Part shown: positions 1 through 7,403 of the stretch, in pieces
How positions within the stretch are numbered: the stretch's first letter is position 1
Layout of the letters: each line of letters begins with the position of its first letter
The notes under the pieces: generated by a model
What the model was told of the DNA's origin: nothing
The model's database searches: none
Seen by the model: the letters and a program-made list of their open reading frames with translations, nothing else
From: Verrucomicrobiota bacterium
Lineage (GTDB): Bacteria; Verrucomicrobiota; Verrucomicrobiia; Opitutales; Opitutaceae
Direction: 5' to 3'
Length of the DNA stretch: 21,014 nucleotides
NCBI GenBank assembly: GCA_023426435.1
Contig: JAFAAS010000184.1
Location: 1 to 21,014, forward strand
Program-made: the position numbers and the translations under genes

Positions 1-72
1 GAAGCGAAGTTCAGCCGAAGGCTAGCCTGACATCCACGTATGCGCCCGCCACTGATCCCGGCCCAAAGCTGA
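1..72 (+). other. left-edge leader before the ABC permease, no clear gene
   Basis: No complete gene is visible. One frame reads EAKFSRRLA and stops at 28-30, which could be the last residues of an upstream gene (an ABC ATPase would be expected there), but nine residues cannot prove it. A ten-codon ORF (40-72) ends directly before the permease ATG. The stretch 33-49 matches 11517-11533 at 16 of 17 positions, and both are preceded by GAAGCGAAG, so part of this leader may be a decayed copy of the palindromic element at 11494-11577. GGCTAGCC at 20-27 is a perfect palindrome. Confidence 0.3.
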
Positions 73-834
73 ATGAAACACTTCCTCACCCTCCTCGGCC
101 ACGAAGTCCGCATGCTGCTCGTCAACCCGAGCACCTACATCGCCGCCGTCCTCTTTCTCTCCATCATGGGGTTCATCTTCACCGGCATCCTCGAGAGCTA
201 CTCCAAAACCCCGCAGGAACTCTCCCCCGCCCACGTCTTCTTCCAACTCTTCTGGCTGCCCGTTCTCTTCATGGTCCCGCTGCTCACCATGAAGTCCCTC
301 GCCGAGGAACGCCGCCTCGGCACCATCGAAACCCTTCTCACCACGCCGGTCACCACCGCCGAGGTCGTTCTCGGCAAATACGGCGCCGCCTACCTTCTCT
401 ACCTCGCACTCTGGGGCTCCACGTCCGGCTTCTTCTACATCCTCAAAAAATTCTCCGGCGACGCTCGCTTCATCGATCCGGGCCCCCTTCTCGGCGGCTA
501 TCTCTTCATCGCCATCACCGGACTCTTCTTCATCGCGATCGGCATTTTCGCGAGTTCGCTCTCCCGCAATCAAGCCGTCGCCGGCATCCTCTGCTTCACG
601 ATGCTCTTCGCCCTCATCGTGGGCGGTCGCTACCTCAGCGATGCGCTCTGGCTCGAACGCGATGTCCTTCAACCGCTCAAAGCCGCCGTCGACTACGCGC
701 AGGTCTTCACTCACTTCGACGACTTCGCCCGCGGCGTCGTCGATACCCGCCAACTTCTCTTCTACCTGAGCGGCACCGTCCTCGCCCTCATCTTCAGCAT
801 CCTCGGCGTCGAAGCGAAACTCCTCCACGCCTGA
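73..834 (+). CDS. ABC-2 type transporter permease, GldF-like
   Basis: This is a 253-residue integral inner-membrane protein, predicted to be the membrane-spanning half of an ABC exporter that pairs with an ATPase not in the window. About six hydrophobic segments are visible (roughly residues 20-40, 55-72, 103-125, 140-162, 168-186 and 228-247). Between the second and third lies the charged stretch KSLAEERRLGTIETLLTTPV (74-93), typical of ABC-2 and GldF permeases, followed by TTAEVVLGKY. Length and pattern match GldF-type permeases, which are known from Bacteroidetes gliding loci but also occur in non-gliding bacteria. A GldG-like gene follows 69 bases downstream, which supports the GldF-type assignment. 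The ATG is the first in frame; no strong ribosome-binding site precedes it. The transported substrate cannot be told from sequence. Confidence 0.85.
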   Translation: MKHFLTLLGHEVRMLLVNPSTYIAAVLFLSIMGFIFTGILESYSKTPQELSPAHVFFQLFWLPVLFMVPLLTMKSLAEERRLGTIETLLTTPVTTAEVVLGKYGAAYLLYLALWGSTSGFFYILKKFSGDARFIDPGPLLGGYLFIAITGLFFIAIGIFASSLSRNQAVAGILCFTMLFALIVGGRYLSDALWLERDVLQPLKAAVDYAQVFTHFDDFARGVVDTRQLLFYLSGTVLALIFSILGVEAKLLHA

Positions 835-848
835 GATCCTCCTCGTAG

Positions 849-868
849 CGGAACGCGTGAGCGTTTCG
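849..868 (+). repeat. short hairpin in the permease-GldG gap
   Basis: An 8-bp stem (CGGAACGC with GCGTTTCG, one G-T wobble) closes a four-base GTGA loop, which is of the GNRA type in RNA. It sits 15 bases after the permease stop and 36 bases before the GldG-like start. There is no T-tract, so it is more likely an RNA-processing or attenuating hairpin, or a dispersed palindromic unit, than a classical terminator. Confidence 0.55.
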
Positions 869-903
869 TTTCTTCCGCCTCCCTCCACTCTCAACCAGCA
901 CCC

Positions 904-2400
904 ATGCCGCTCACCGACAGCTTCCGCGCCGCCCGCTGGGTTCGCACGATCAACCTCGTGCTTCAGGCCGTGCTGTTCCTCACGCTCTTCGGCGGACTCA
1001 ACTACCTCGCTCGCAACCACGCGTGGGGCCGCTTCGACCTCACCTCTCACCGCCGCTATTCGCTCTCCCCCGAAACCATCGGCTACCTTCAAAATCTCCC
1101 GCAACCCGTCCGTATCGTCGTCACCATTACAGAAGACTCCGACGACGAAAATCTCGCGCAAGCCTACCGCGATGTCCGCGGCCTGCTCCGCGAATACGCC
1201 TACGTCACCGAGGGCGATCCGCACCGCCGGATCACCGTCGACTATCTCGACATCTACATCCGCCGCCGCGAAGCCGACCAACTCGGCATCGATCAGCCCA
1301 ACAGCATCATCCTCATCGCCGGCGACAAGCGCCGCACCGTCACGCTCGGCGAGCTCTACCGGGTCGAACAGCGGGAGAAAAAAGCCTTCCAGGGCGAACA
1401 AGCCATCACGTCCGCTCTCCTCGACGTCTCCAGTCCCGAACGCAAAAAAATCTACTTCCTCGCCGGCCACGGCGAGCTCAGCCCGGACGAGGTCGACTCC
1501 ACGCGCGGCTTGTCCGCACTCCGCGACGTCCTCCGCCAACGCAACTTCGAGGTCGATTCCGTCAATCTCGCCTACACCCGCCAAATCCCCGAGGGCGCCT
1601 CCGTCCTCATCGCCGTCGCCCCGCAAGGCCGCTTCCAACCGATCGAACAGGAACTCCTCCGCCAATACCTCGCCGCCGACGCCGGCCGTCTCATCCTCCT
1701 GCTCGCCCCCGGTCAACCGCACGGGCTCGAAGACCTGCTTCTCGATTGGGGCATCCTCGTCGACGACGACGTCATCTACGATGTCGGTCCCGACAACATG
1801 ACCGAGGAAGGCGAACTTCTCCTTCGTCACCTCACGCCGCACCCTATCACGCGCACGTTGATCGACTACAATCTCCAGCCGCGCATCGGCCCCGCTCGCA
1901 GCGTTCGCCCCGATCCCGGTCGCTCCCTCGGCAACACTGTCACGGTCACCACGCTCGCCGCCACCTCCACCACCGCCTGGGGCGAGGTCAGCTACCGCCA
2001 AAACGTCATCCCCACCTTCAACCCGGGCGTCGACATCCGCCCGCTTCCGGGCATGGAGCCGCGCGATCGCCTCGGCGTCATTGTCGCCTCCGAGCGCGTT
2101 TCCGTCCGCGACAATCTTCCGTTCTCCGTCCGCGGCGGTCGCGTCGTCGTCTTCGGCACCGGCGACCTCATCGCCAACAACCGCATCGCCGACGTCGCCA
2201 ACCAAAACATCTTCCTCAGCGCCGTGAACTGGACCGTCGACCGCGACTCCCAATTCAACATCCCCGCCCGCCCCATCGAGCGTTTCCAACTCTCCCTCAG
2301 CGCCGGCGAACTCACCCGCCTCCGCTACACCCTCATCTTCGCCCTCCCCGGAGCCGCCGCCCTCCTCGGCCTCCTCGTTTACTGGACGAGGCGAAGCTGA
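904..2400 (+). CDS. GldG-like ABC transporter auxiliary protein
   Basis: This 498-residue protein is anchored at both ends: a hydrophobic segment at about 14-34 and another at about 475-494, followed by a short RRS tail. The large region between them should be extracytoplasmic. It resembles the ABC_transp_aux/GldG family: the N-terminal part carries the FDLTSHRRYSLSPETI stretch (family pattern 'DLT..k.ySLs..T'), and YFLAGHGE (184-191, His189) matches the conserved GHGE motif. The family is thought to act with GldF-type permeases and their ATPase, and the order permease-GldG-DUF4340 supports this. The ATG start gives a short basic N-terminus ahead of the first membrane segment. It is likely co-transcribed with the permease 69 bases upstream. 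Its biochemical role is not known from sequence. Confidence 0.85.
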   Translation: MPLTDSFRAARWVRTINLVLQAVLFLTLFGGLNYLARNHAWGRFDLTSHRRYSLSPETIGYLQNLPQPVRIVVTITEDSDDENLAQAYRDVRGLLREYAYVTEGDPHRRITVDYLDIYIRRREADQLGIDQPNSIILIAGDKRRTVTLGELYRVEQREKKAFQGEQAITSALLDVSSPERKKIYFLAGHGELSPDEVDSTRGLSALRDVLRQRNFEVDSVNLAYTRQIPEGASVLIAVAPQGRFQPIEQELLRQYLAADAGRLILLLAPGQPHGLEDLLLDWGILVDDDVIYDVGPDNMTEEGELLLRHLTPHPITRTLIDYNLQPRIGPARSVRPDPGRSLGNTVTVTTLAATSTTAWGEVSYRQNVIPTFNPGVDIRPLPGMEPRDRLGVIVASERVSVRDNLPFSVRGGRVVVFGTGDLIANNRIADVANQNIFLSAVNWTVDRDSQFNIPARPIERFQLSLSAGELTRLRYTLIFALPGAAALLGLLVYWTRRS

Positions 2401-2432
2401 CGCCCCCTGAGTCCACAGCCCATGCGCCCAAA

Positions 2433-2488
2433 CTCCCCGAACTTCACTTCCAAGCTCTAGGCTCCGGGCTTTAGACTCTCAGCTCTTC
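2433..2488 (+). repeat. degenerate 7-base tandem array
   Basis: Eight consecutive heptamers fill most of the 95-base gap between the GldG-like and DUF4340 genes. The best units are GCTCTAG (2454-2460), GCTCCGG (2461-2467) and GCTTTAG (2468-2474), then ACTCTCA and GCTCTTC. The 5' end shares CGAACTTCA with the array at 18328-18397. The array ends 7 bases before the DUF4340 ATG, so this gene has no room for a normal ribosome-binding site outside the repeat. Confidence 0.5.
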
Positions 2489-2495
2489 CGCATCC

Positions 2496-4433
2496 ATGCG
2501 CACCAAAGTCACTCTCGTTCTCCTCCTCCTGAACGTCGCGCTGTTCTTCTTCATCTTCCAGTTCGAGCGACGCTGGCGCACCGAGGAAAACTGGAAGGAA
2601 GCCCGCCGCCGCGTGCTCGGCCCCGAAGCCGCCAACATCCGCACGCTCGAAATCTCCACCGCCACGCATCGCCTCGCGCTCGAAAAACGCGGCGACACCT
2701 GGTTCGTCACGCACCCGATCGAGTGGCCCGCCAACCCCAACGCCGTCAATCGCATCGTCAACGACCTCCAATTCCTCGAACACGAAACCAGCTTCCAAGT
2801 CCGCGATCTCGAGAAAAATGGCCAGTCCCTCGCCGACTACGGCCTCGACCAACCCAAACTCACCGTCGCTTTCTCCAGCGGCTCCTCCGCCGAACCCGAA
2901 ACCCAAAGCTCGAAACCCGAAACCGAACTGCAGCTCGGCGACACCACCAAGGACGGCATCCGCCTCTACGTTCTCTCCCCCGACCACTCGCGCATCCACG
3001 TCGTCAACCAAAGCCTCGCCCGCAGCCTCGCGCTCACCTTCGAAGAGCTCCACGCCGATGCTCTCTTCACCATCCCCGTCTTCGAAGCCCGCTCCCTCAA
3101 CCTCCAGACTCCGCCCCCCGCCACGCTCCGCGTCCGCCTGCGCCGCGACGGCTCCCGCTGGACTTTCGAAGCGCCCATCAGCGCGCGCGCTTCCAAAAAC
3201 GCCACCGAGCTCGCCATCAACGGCCTCAACGCCCTCCGCGTCCGCTCCTTCATCACCGAAAATCCGCCTGCGCCCCTGCCGTCCGACCGCCCCGAGCTCC
3301 GCGTCAGCCTCGAGGGCAACGGCCGCCGCGAAACCCTTCTCCTCGGCGCCGCCATCGGCCCGACCGCCGCCCCCACCGGCGCCGCCGCGTCTCCAGATAT
3401 CGAATACTACGCCCAGCTCGAGGGCCGCGACGCGGTATTCACCGTTTCCATACCCGCCGCCTTGAAGTCCGTCCTCGACCGCGCGCAGGTGACGCTCCGC
3501 GAAACCCGCATCCTCGACTTCGATCCGCGCGCCGTCACGTCCGTCACCCTCGCCGCCCCGGGCCAGCCTCCGGTCACGCTGCAACGTCTCGAAACCGGCC
3601 CCCAACCCGCCGACTCCGCCGCCTGGCAGATCGTTCTTCGCGGCGACGGCACTCAGGGCCCGCAAACGCTCACCGCCGAGCGCAGCGCCGTCACCCGGCT
3701 GCTCGAACAACTCTCCCTCCTCGCCGCGCAACGTTTCGAAAGCGACGCCCCGCGCGACGCCGATCTCGAAGCCTGGGGCTTCAACCGCCCCGAACGCGAA
3801 ATCTCGCTCTCCATTCCCGGCCAGCCTCCGATCACCTTCCAGATCGGCCTCCCCGCCCAGCCCAACGGCACCGCTTACGTCCGCACCGGCGCGTCTCCTT
3901 CGATCTACGCCATCGATCAGGAATTTCTCCGCGAACTTCCCGCCCAGCCTCGCGCCTGGCGCGAACGTCTCCTCCGCGAACTTCCCGCCGGCGCCCGCAT
4001 CGCCGCCCTCAAGCTCACCGATCTCTCCGACAACTCCGTCGTTCTCGAAACCGCCATCGATCCCGCGGGCCGTCCCACCGAATCCATTTCCCAGCCCGAG
4101 GCCGTGCAAACCATCCTCTCTCATCTTCGCTCGCTCCGCGCCGCCGAATTCATCCTCGATCAATTTTCCGACCGCGTGAACGTCGCCGGCGACGACCGCC
4201 CGTGGCGCTACCGGCTCGACGCCACCATCAGCCTCGTCGGCGGAGCCGCCGATCAAACCAGCACCACCACGCTTTTCCTCTCGCCCCGCGTCGGCGGCAA
4301 CCGCCAGCTCGCCGGCTCTCCTTCCAACGAGTTCAACGTCGTCTTCGCGCTCGAACAGCCGTTCCTCGACGCGCTCTGGTCGCTGATCCAATCCCCGCGC
4401 GACCCCGGCCCTCCGCCCGCTCCATCGCCCTAA
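2496..4433 (+). CDS. DUF4340 domain-containing membrane-anchored protein
   Basis: The protein has 645 residues with one N-terminal membrane anchor (about 5-22, VTLVLLLLNVALFFFIFQF) and a long extracytoplasmic part. The opening after the anchor, with ISTATHRLALEKRGDTWFVTHPIEWPANPNAVNRIV in several pieces (about 51-90), follows the DUF4340 pattern of a strand-rich repeat ('l.k..g.W.v..P....ad...v..ll..l'). The theme recurs further along (for example around LGDTTKDGIRLYVL and TERSAVTRLLEQLSLL), indicating tandem related domains. DUF4340 genes are often found directly after gldF/gldG-like genes, as here, which suggests a shared complex; the function is unknown. An oddity is that residues about 131-145 (AEPETQSSKPETEL) are encoded by a 42-base heptamer array that looks inserted. 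Confidence 0.8.
   Translation: MRTKVTLVLLLLNVALFFFIFQFERRWRTEENWKEARRRVLGPEAANIRTLEISTATHRLALEKRGDTWFVTHPIEWPANPNAVNRIVNDLQFLEHETSFQVRDLEKNGQSLADYGLDQPKLTVAFSSGSSAEPETQSSKPETELQLGDTTKDGIRLYVLSPDHSRIHVVNQSLARSLALTFEELHADALFTIPVFEARSLNLQTPPPATLRVRLRRDGSRWTFEAPISARASKNATELAINGLNALRVRSFITENPPAPLPSDRPELRVSLEGNGRRETLLLGAAIGPTAAPTGAAASPDIEYYAQLEGRDAVFTVSIPAALKSVLDRAQVTLRETRILDFDPRAVTSVTLAAPGQPPVTLQRLETGPQPADSAAWQIVLRGDGTQGPQTLTAERSAVTRLLEQLSLLAAQRFESDAPRDADLEAWGFNRPEREISLSIPGQPPITFQIGLPAQPNGTAYVRTGASPSIYAIDQEFLRELPAQPRAWRERLLRELPAGARIAALKLTDLSDNSVVLETAIDPAGRPTESISQPEAVQTILSHLRSLRAAEFILDQFSDRVNVAGDDRPWRYRLDATISLVGGAADQTSTTTLFLSPRVGGNRQLAGSPSNEFNVVFALEQPFLDALWSLIQSPRDPGPPPAPSP
2888..2929 (+). repeat. 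in-frame 7-base tandem array inside the DUF4340 gene
   Basis: Six heptamers lie in register: CGCCGAA, CCCGAAA (2895-2901), CCCAAAG, CTCGAAA (2909-2915), CCCGAAA (2916-2922) and CCGAACT. Six units of 7 make 42 bases, exactly 14 codons, so the reading frame is kept. The encoded peptide is hydrophilic (Glu, Pro, Thr, Ser, Lys) and falls between SSGSS and LQLGD, a likely surface loop. It is unlike the surrounding protein in base content, being A-rich in a C-rich gene. Confidence 0.6.
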
Positions 4434-4478
4434 AACCAGGAAAAGCGGGCAAAGCAACTCGCCCCGCCAGGATCTCCC

Positions 4479-4518
4479 ACTCGTCCGAATTCGTGTTCAT
4501 CGTGTCCCCTCGCGGTTC
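4479..4518 (+). repeat. degenerate 10-base tandem repeat
   Basis: The 119-base gap before the AsmA-like gene holds repeated TCGTG-like words with 9-10 base spacing: ATTCGTGTTC (4489-4498), ATCGTGTCCC (4499-4508) and CTCGCGGTTC (4509-4518), with a weaker unit before them. The same theme (TTCGCG words ending in GGTT) recurs at 13137-13174. Nothing else, including a terminator or promoter, is recognisable in this gap. Confidence 0.45.
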
Positions 4519-4552
4519 TTCTTCTGCCTGAATCTGGCTGAGCCCCTCTGAC

Positions 4553-7363
4553 ATGCCTCTCCGCCCCCACCAGCTCTGGCAAGCGGCCCGCGTCAGCACC
4601 GACGCGTTCGTTACGTTCCTCTGCTGGCTCCTCTGGATCGGCCTCTTCCTCATCTTCCTCGCGCAAATCGTCTCCGCGATTTCCCGCGAGCTCACCGTCC
4701 CGACATTCGTCCTCCGCTCCCTCGAAGAACGTTTCCAACAATCCGGCGTTCACGCCCGGCTCGGTCGCGCGACGTTCGATCCCACCGGCGGCATCGTCCT
4801 CGAAAACCTCCGCCTTTCGCTCCCCGCCTACGCCGAGCCCGTCGCCGATATCCGCGCCGTCTATATCGAGCTCAATCCCTGGCTTCTCGCCGCCGGCCAG
4901 TTCGAAGCCCGCCGCATCCACGCCACCGGCGTCTCCTTCTCCGTTCCCGCCATGCTCGCGCCGTCAGGCCGCAGCGAACAACTGCTGGGCGACCTGGACA
5001 TCGTCGTCTCCCCCGCCAACCGCGAGCTCCGTATCGAAAGTTTGGCTACGCATGTCGCCGGCATCCCCGTCACCGCCTCCGGCGCCATCCACCTCCCCCG
5101 CCAACGCGAGATCGACCGCGTCGCCCCGCTCCCGTTCATCGCCGCTCTCGCCGAACACTACCCCGCCTTCAGCCGTCAGCTCATCCGCGCCGCCGAACAC
5201 GTCACGCCTTTCGATGGCGCCGCCGTCCACGTCTCCCTTTCGCCTTCCACCACCCGCGGCGCCGTCGCCACCGTCCGCCTCACCGCCCGCCAAATCCGCC
5301 TCCCGCAATTCCGCGGTCTCCACGCCACCAACGTCCACGCCACCGCGCGAGTTCCGCTGCTCGCCGAAACATCCGCGCTCGTCACCGCGAGCGTCGACGT
5401 CGACGAGCTTCGCACCGACGACGATATCGTCGTCCAACACGTTTCCGCTCACACGCGCGGCTTCCTCCGCCGCGAACCGCTTTCCTTCGATCCACGGGAA
5501 ATCCAACTCACCGCCCGCACCGTTTCCGCCCGCGGTTTCGTTTCCGACGCCATCGCCGCCCACGTCGAGCCTTCCTCCTGGCCGCGGATCGACGCCGATG
5601 TGCTCACCAGTTACGCCGGCACACCCGCCGCGCTTCACGCCCGCGCCGACTTCAACCAGCGCACCGCCACGATTCACTTCGAGGGCGCGCTTTCCCCCGC
5701 ACTGCTCGACCCGATCACCACCCTGCTCCGCCGCGATCTCCGCCCGTTCCTCCACGTCGGCGCTCCGATCGCTCTCTCCGCCCGCGCCTCCTTCGCCCCC
5801 GCGTGGCGCTTCGAACACGCCACCGCGCGCGTGGCCACCCGCGACATCGGCGGCCGGGGCGTCGTCTTCGATTCCCTCACCGGCGAACTCGCCTTCGACG
5901 GACAACACATCACCGCCACCCACGCGTTCGCCCGGCTCGGCGACAACGTCGCTCGCGGCCGTTTCGAACAAGATCTCACCACGCACGAATTTCGTTTCCT
6001 CCTCGATGGACAACTCCGTCCGCTCGTCATCGCCCCATGGTTTCGCGAGTGGTGGACCAACTTTTTCGAAACGCTCGACTTTCCCCACTCGCCGCCGCTC
6101 GCGAGTGTCGACGTCGCCGGCCGCTGGCGCGCCGGTCACGAGACGTCCGTCTTCCTTTTCGCCGAAGCCCGCGACGCCGTCATCCGCAACGCGCCTTTCG
6201 ATTACGCGCGCACGCGAATGTTCATTCGTCCCAACATCATCGATGCCCTCGAACTTTTCGCCACCCACGGTCCCGGCGAACTTCGCGGCACGTTCACCCG
6301 CCACTTCGATCTCTCTCAAAGCGCATGGCGCGAATTCACCCTCTCCTTCGAATCGACGCTTCCCTTCACTCACGGCGCTCACTTGATCGGCCCTCAACTC
6401 GCTCCTCTGCTCGATCCCTACTTCTTCGAAACCAACCCCGACCTCAAAATCATCGGGCACTTCGAGGGTCCCGCCTCTCCGCAGGGCCCCCATTACACGC
6501 TCTCGATCCGCGGCGACTCCACCGGCGCCTTTTCCTTCCACCGCTTCCCCGCTCGCAACCTCTCCTTCGCCGCCACCGTTCGCGATCGCGAGGTCACGCT
6601 CGAACGCTTCACCGCCGAAATCGCCGACGGCACCCTCTCCGGCAACGCCCGCGTGTGGGACGACGCCAGCGTCCGTCGTCTCGGTTTCGACGCTTCCCTT
6701 CGCGCCGCCAGCCTCGGCCGCGCCGTTTCCGCCGTCGGCGAATATATCGCGTTGCGCCGCGGCGATCCTCCGCCCGCCCCCGATCGCTTCGTCTCCAGCA
6801 AAAACAATGTCCGGCTCGACCTCTCTCTCTCCGCCGAGGGCCCCGTCGACGATCTCTACAATTACCGCGGCTCCGGCAACGCCGCGCTCCAAGGCGCCGA
6901 GCTCGGCGAAATCCGCCTCCTCGGCGGCCTCTCCGCGCTCCTCGATTTCACCGCACTGCGCTTCAACTCCGCCCGCAGCGATTTCAAAGTCGAGGGTCCC
7001 ACCCTCGTCTTCCCCGCCGTCGACATCACAGGCGAAAACTCCGCCATCCAGGCCCACGGCGACTACTCCCTCCAGCGCCGCCAACTCGACTTCAACGCCC
7101 GCGTCTTCCCCTTCCACGAGGGCGGCTCGCTCCTCCAAAACGTCGTCGGCGCCGTCCTCACGCCGATCGCCACCATTCTCGAAGTGAAACTGACCGGCCC
7201 CCTCGATCAGCCCAAATGGGCCTTCGTCATGGGGCCCAGTAACTTGCTTCGATCGCTTGGCCAAACGAGCCCCGGAACCAATGGGACCACCCCCCAGCCG
7301 ACGCCCGCTCTTCCGTCATCCACTCCAACAGATTCTCCTCCGCCGCCCGATAAAACACGTTGA
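4553..7363 (+). CDS. AsmA-like/YhdP-like large envelope protein
   Basis: The protein has 936 residues with one N-terminal membrane segment (about 18-43) and otherwise an almost wholly beta-strand-like extracytoplasmic body of alternating hydrophobic residues, as in the AsmA/TamB/YhdP group. The C-terminal region (about 770-895) carries the signature most like AsmA_2: GSGNAALQGAELGEIRLLGG, then LLDFTALRFNSARSDFKVEG, then a final strand set ending in KLTGPLDQPKWAF. The last about 30 residues are a Pro/Ser/Thr-rich tail. AsmA-like proteins in other bacteria help move phospholipids between membranes or affect outer-membrane assembly; that role is inferred here from the family only. It lies 119 bases after the DUF4340 gene on the same strand, so it may belong to the same operon. 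It could equally be annotated as hypothetical or DUF3971-like. Confidence 0.7.
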   Translation: MPLRPHQLWQAARVSTDAFVTFLCWLLWIGLFLIFLAQIVSAISRELTVPTFVLRSLEERFQQSGVHARLGRATFDPTGGIVLENLRLSLPAYAEPVADIRAVYIELNPWLLAAGQFEARRIHATGVSFSVPAMLAPSGRSEQLLGDLDIVVSPANRELRIESLATHVAGIPVTASGAIHLPRQREIDRVAPLPFIAALAEHYPAFSRQLIRAAEHVTPFDGAAVHVSLSPSTTRGAVATVRLTARQIRLPQFRGLHATNVHATARVPLLAETSALVTASVDVDELRTDDDIVVQHVSAHTRGFLRREPLSFDPREIQLTARTVSARGFVSDAIAAHVEPSSWPRIDADVLTSYAGTPAALHARADFNQRTATIHFEGALSPALLDPITTLLRRDLRPFLHVGAPIALSARASFAPAWRFEHATARVATRDIGGRGVVFDSLTGELAFDGQHITATHAFARLGDNVARGRFEQDLTTHEFRFLLDGQLRPLVIAPWFREWWTNFFETLDFPHSPPLASVDVAGRWRAGHETSVFLFAEARDAVIRNAPFDYARTRMFIRPNIIDALELFATHGPGELRGTFTRHFDLSQSAWREFTLSFESTLPFTHGAHLIGPQLAPLLDPYFFETNPDLKIIGHFEGPASPQGPHYTLSIRGDSTGAFSFHRFPARNLSFAATVRDREVTLERFTAEIADGTLSGNARVWDDASVRRLGFDASLRAASLGRAVSAVGEYIALRRGDPPPAPDRFVSSKNNVRLDLSLSAEGPVDDLYNYRGSGNAALQGAELGEIRLLGGLSALLDFTALRFNSARSDFKVEGPTLVFPAVDITGENSAIQAHGDYSLQRRQLDFNARVFPFHEGGSLLQNVVGAVLTPIATILEVKLTGPLDQPKWAFVMGPSNLLRSLGQTSPGTNGTTPQPTPALPSSTPTDSPPPPDKTR

Positions 7364-7403
7364 TCCTCGTCTCTGAACCACTCTAGATAGGGTAAACACC
7401 CCA

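Noticed and set aside
1..30. Possible C-terminus of an upstream ABC ATPase (EAKFSRRLA then stop)
   Set aside because: Nine residues carry no family signal, and the bases partly match a dispersed repeat, so it is not listed as a coding feature.
22..2289. 755-residue open frame on the - strand across the permease and GldG genes, and similar long antisense frames elsewhere (2457-4457, 4964-7264, 8760-10616, 11620-12984, 16014-17297)
   Set aside because: Composition is Gly/Ala/Glu/Asp-rich with no domain-like pattern. These frames mirror C-ending codons on the opposite strand, and the + strand frames carry recognisable protein families.
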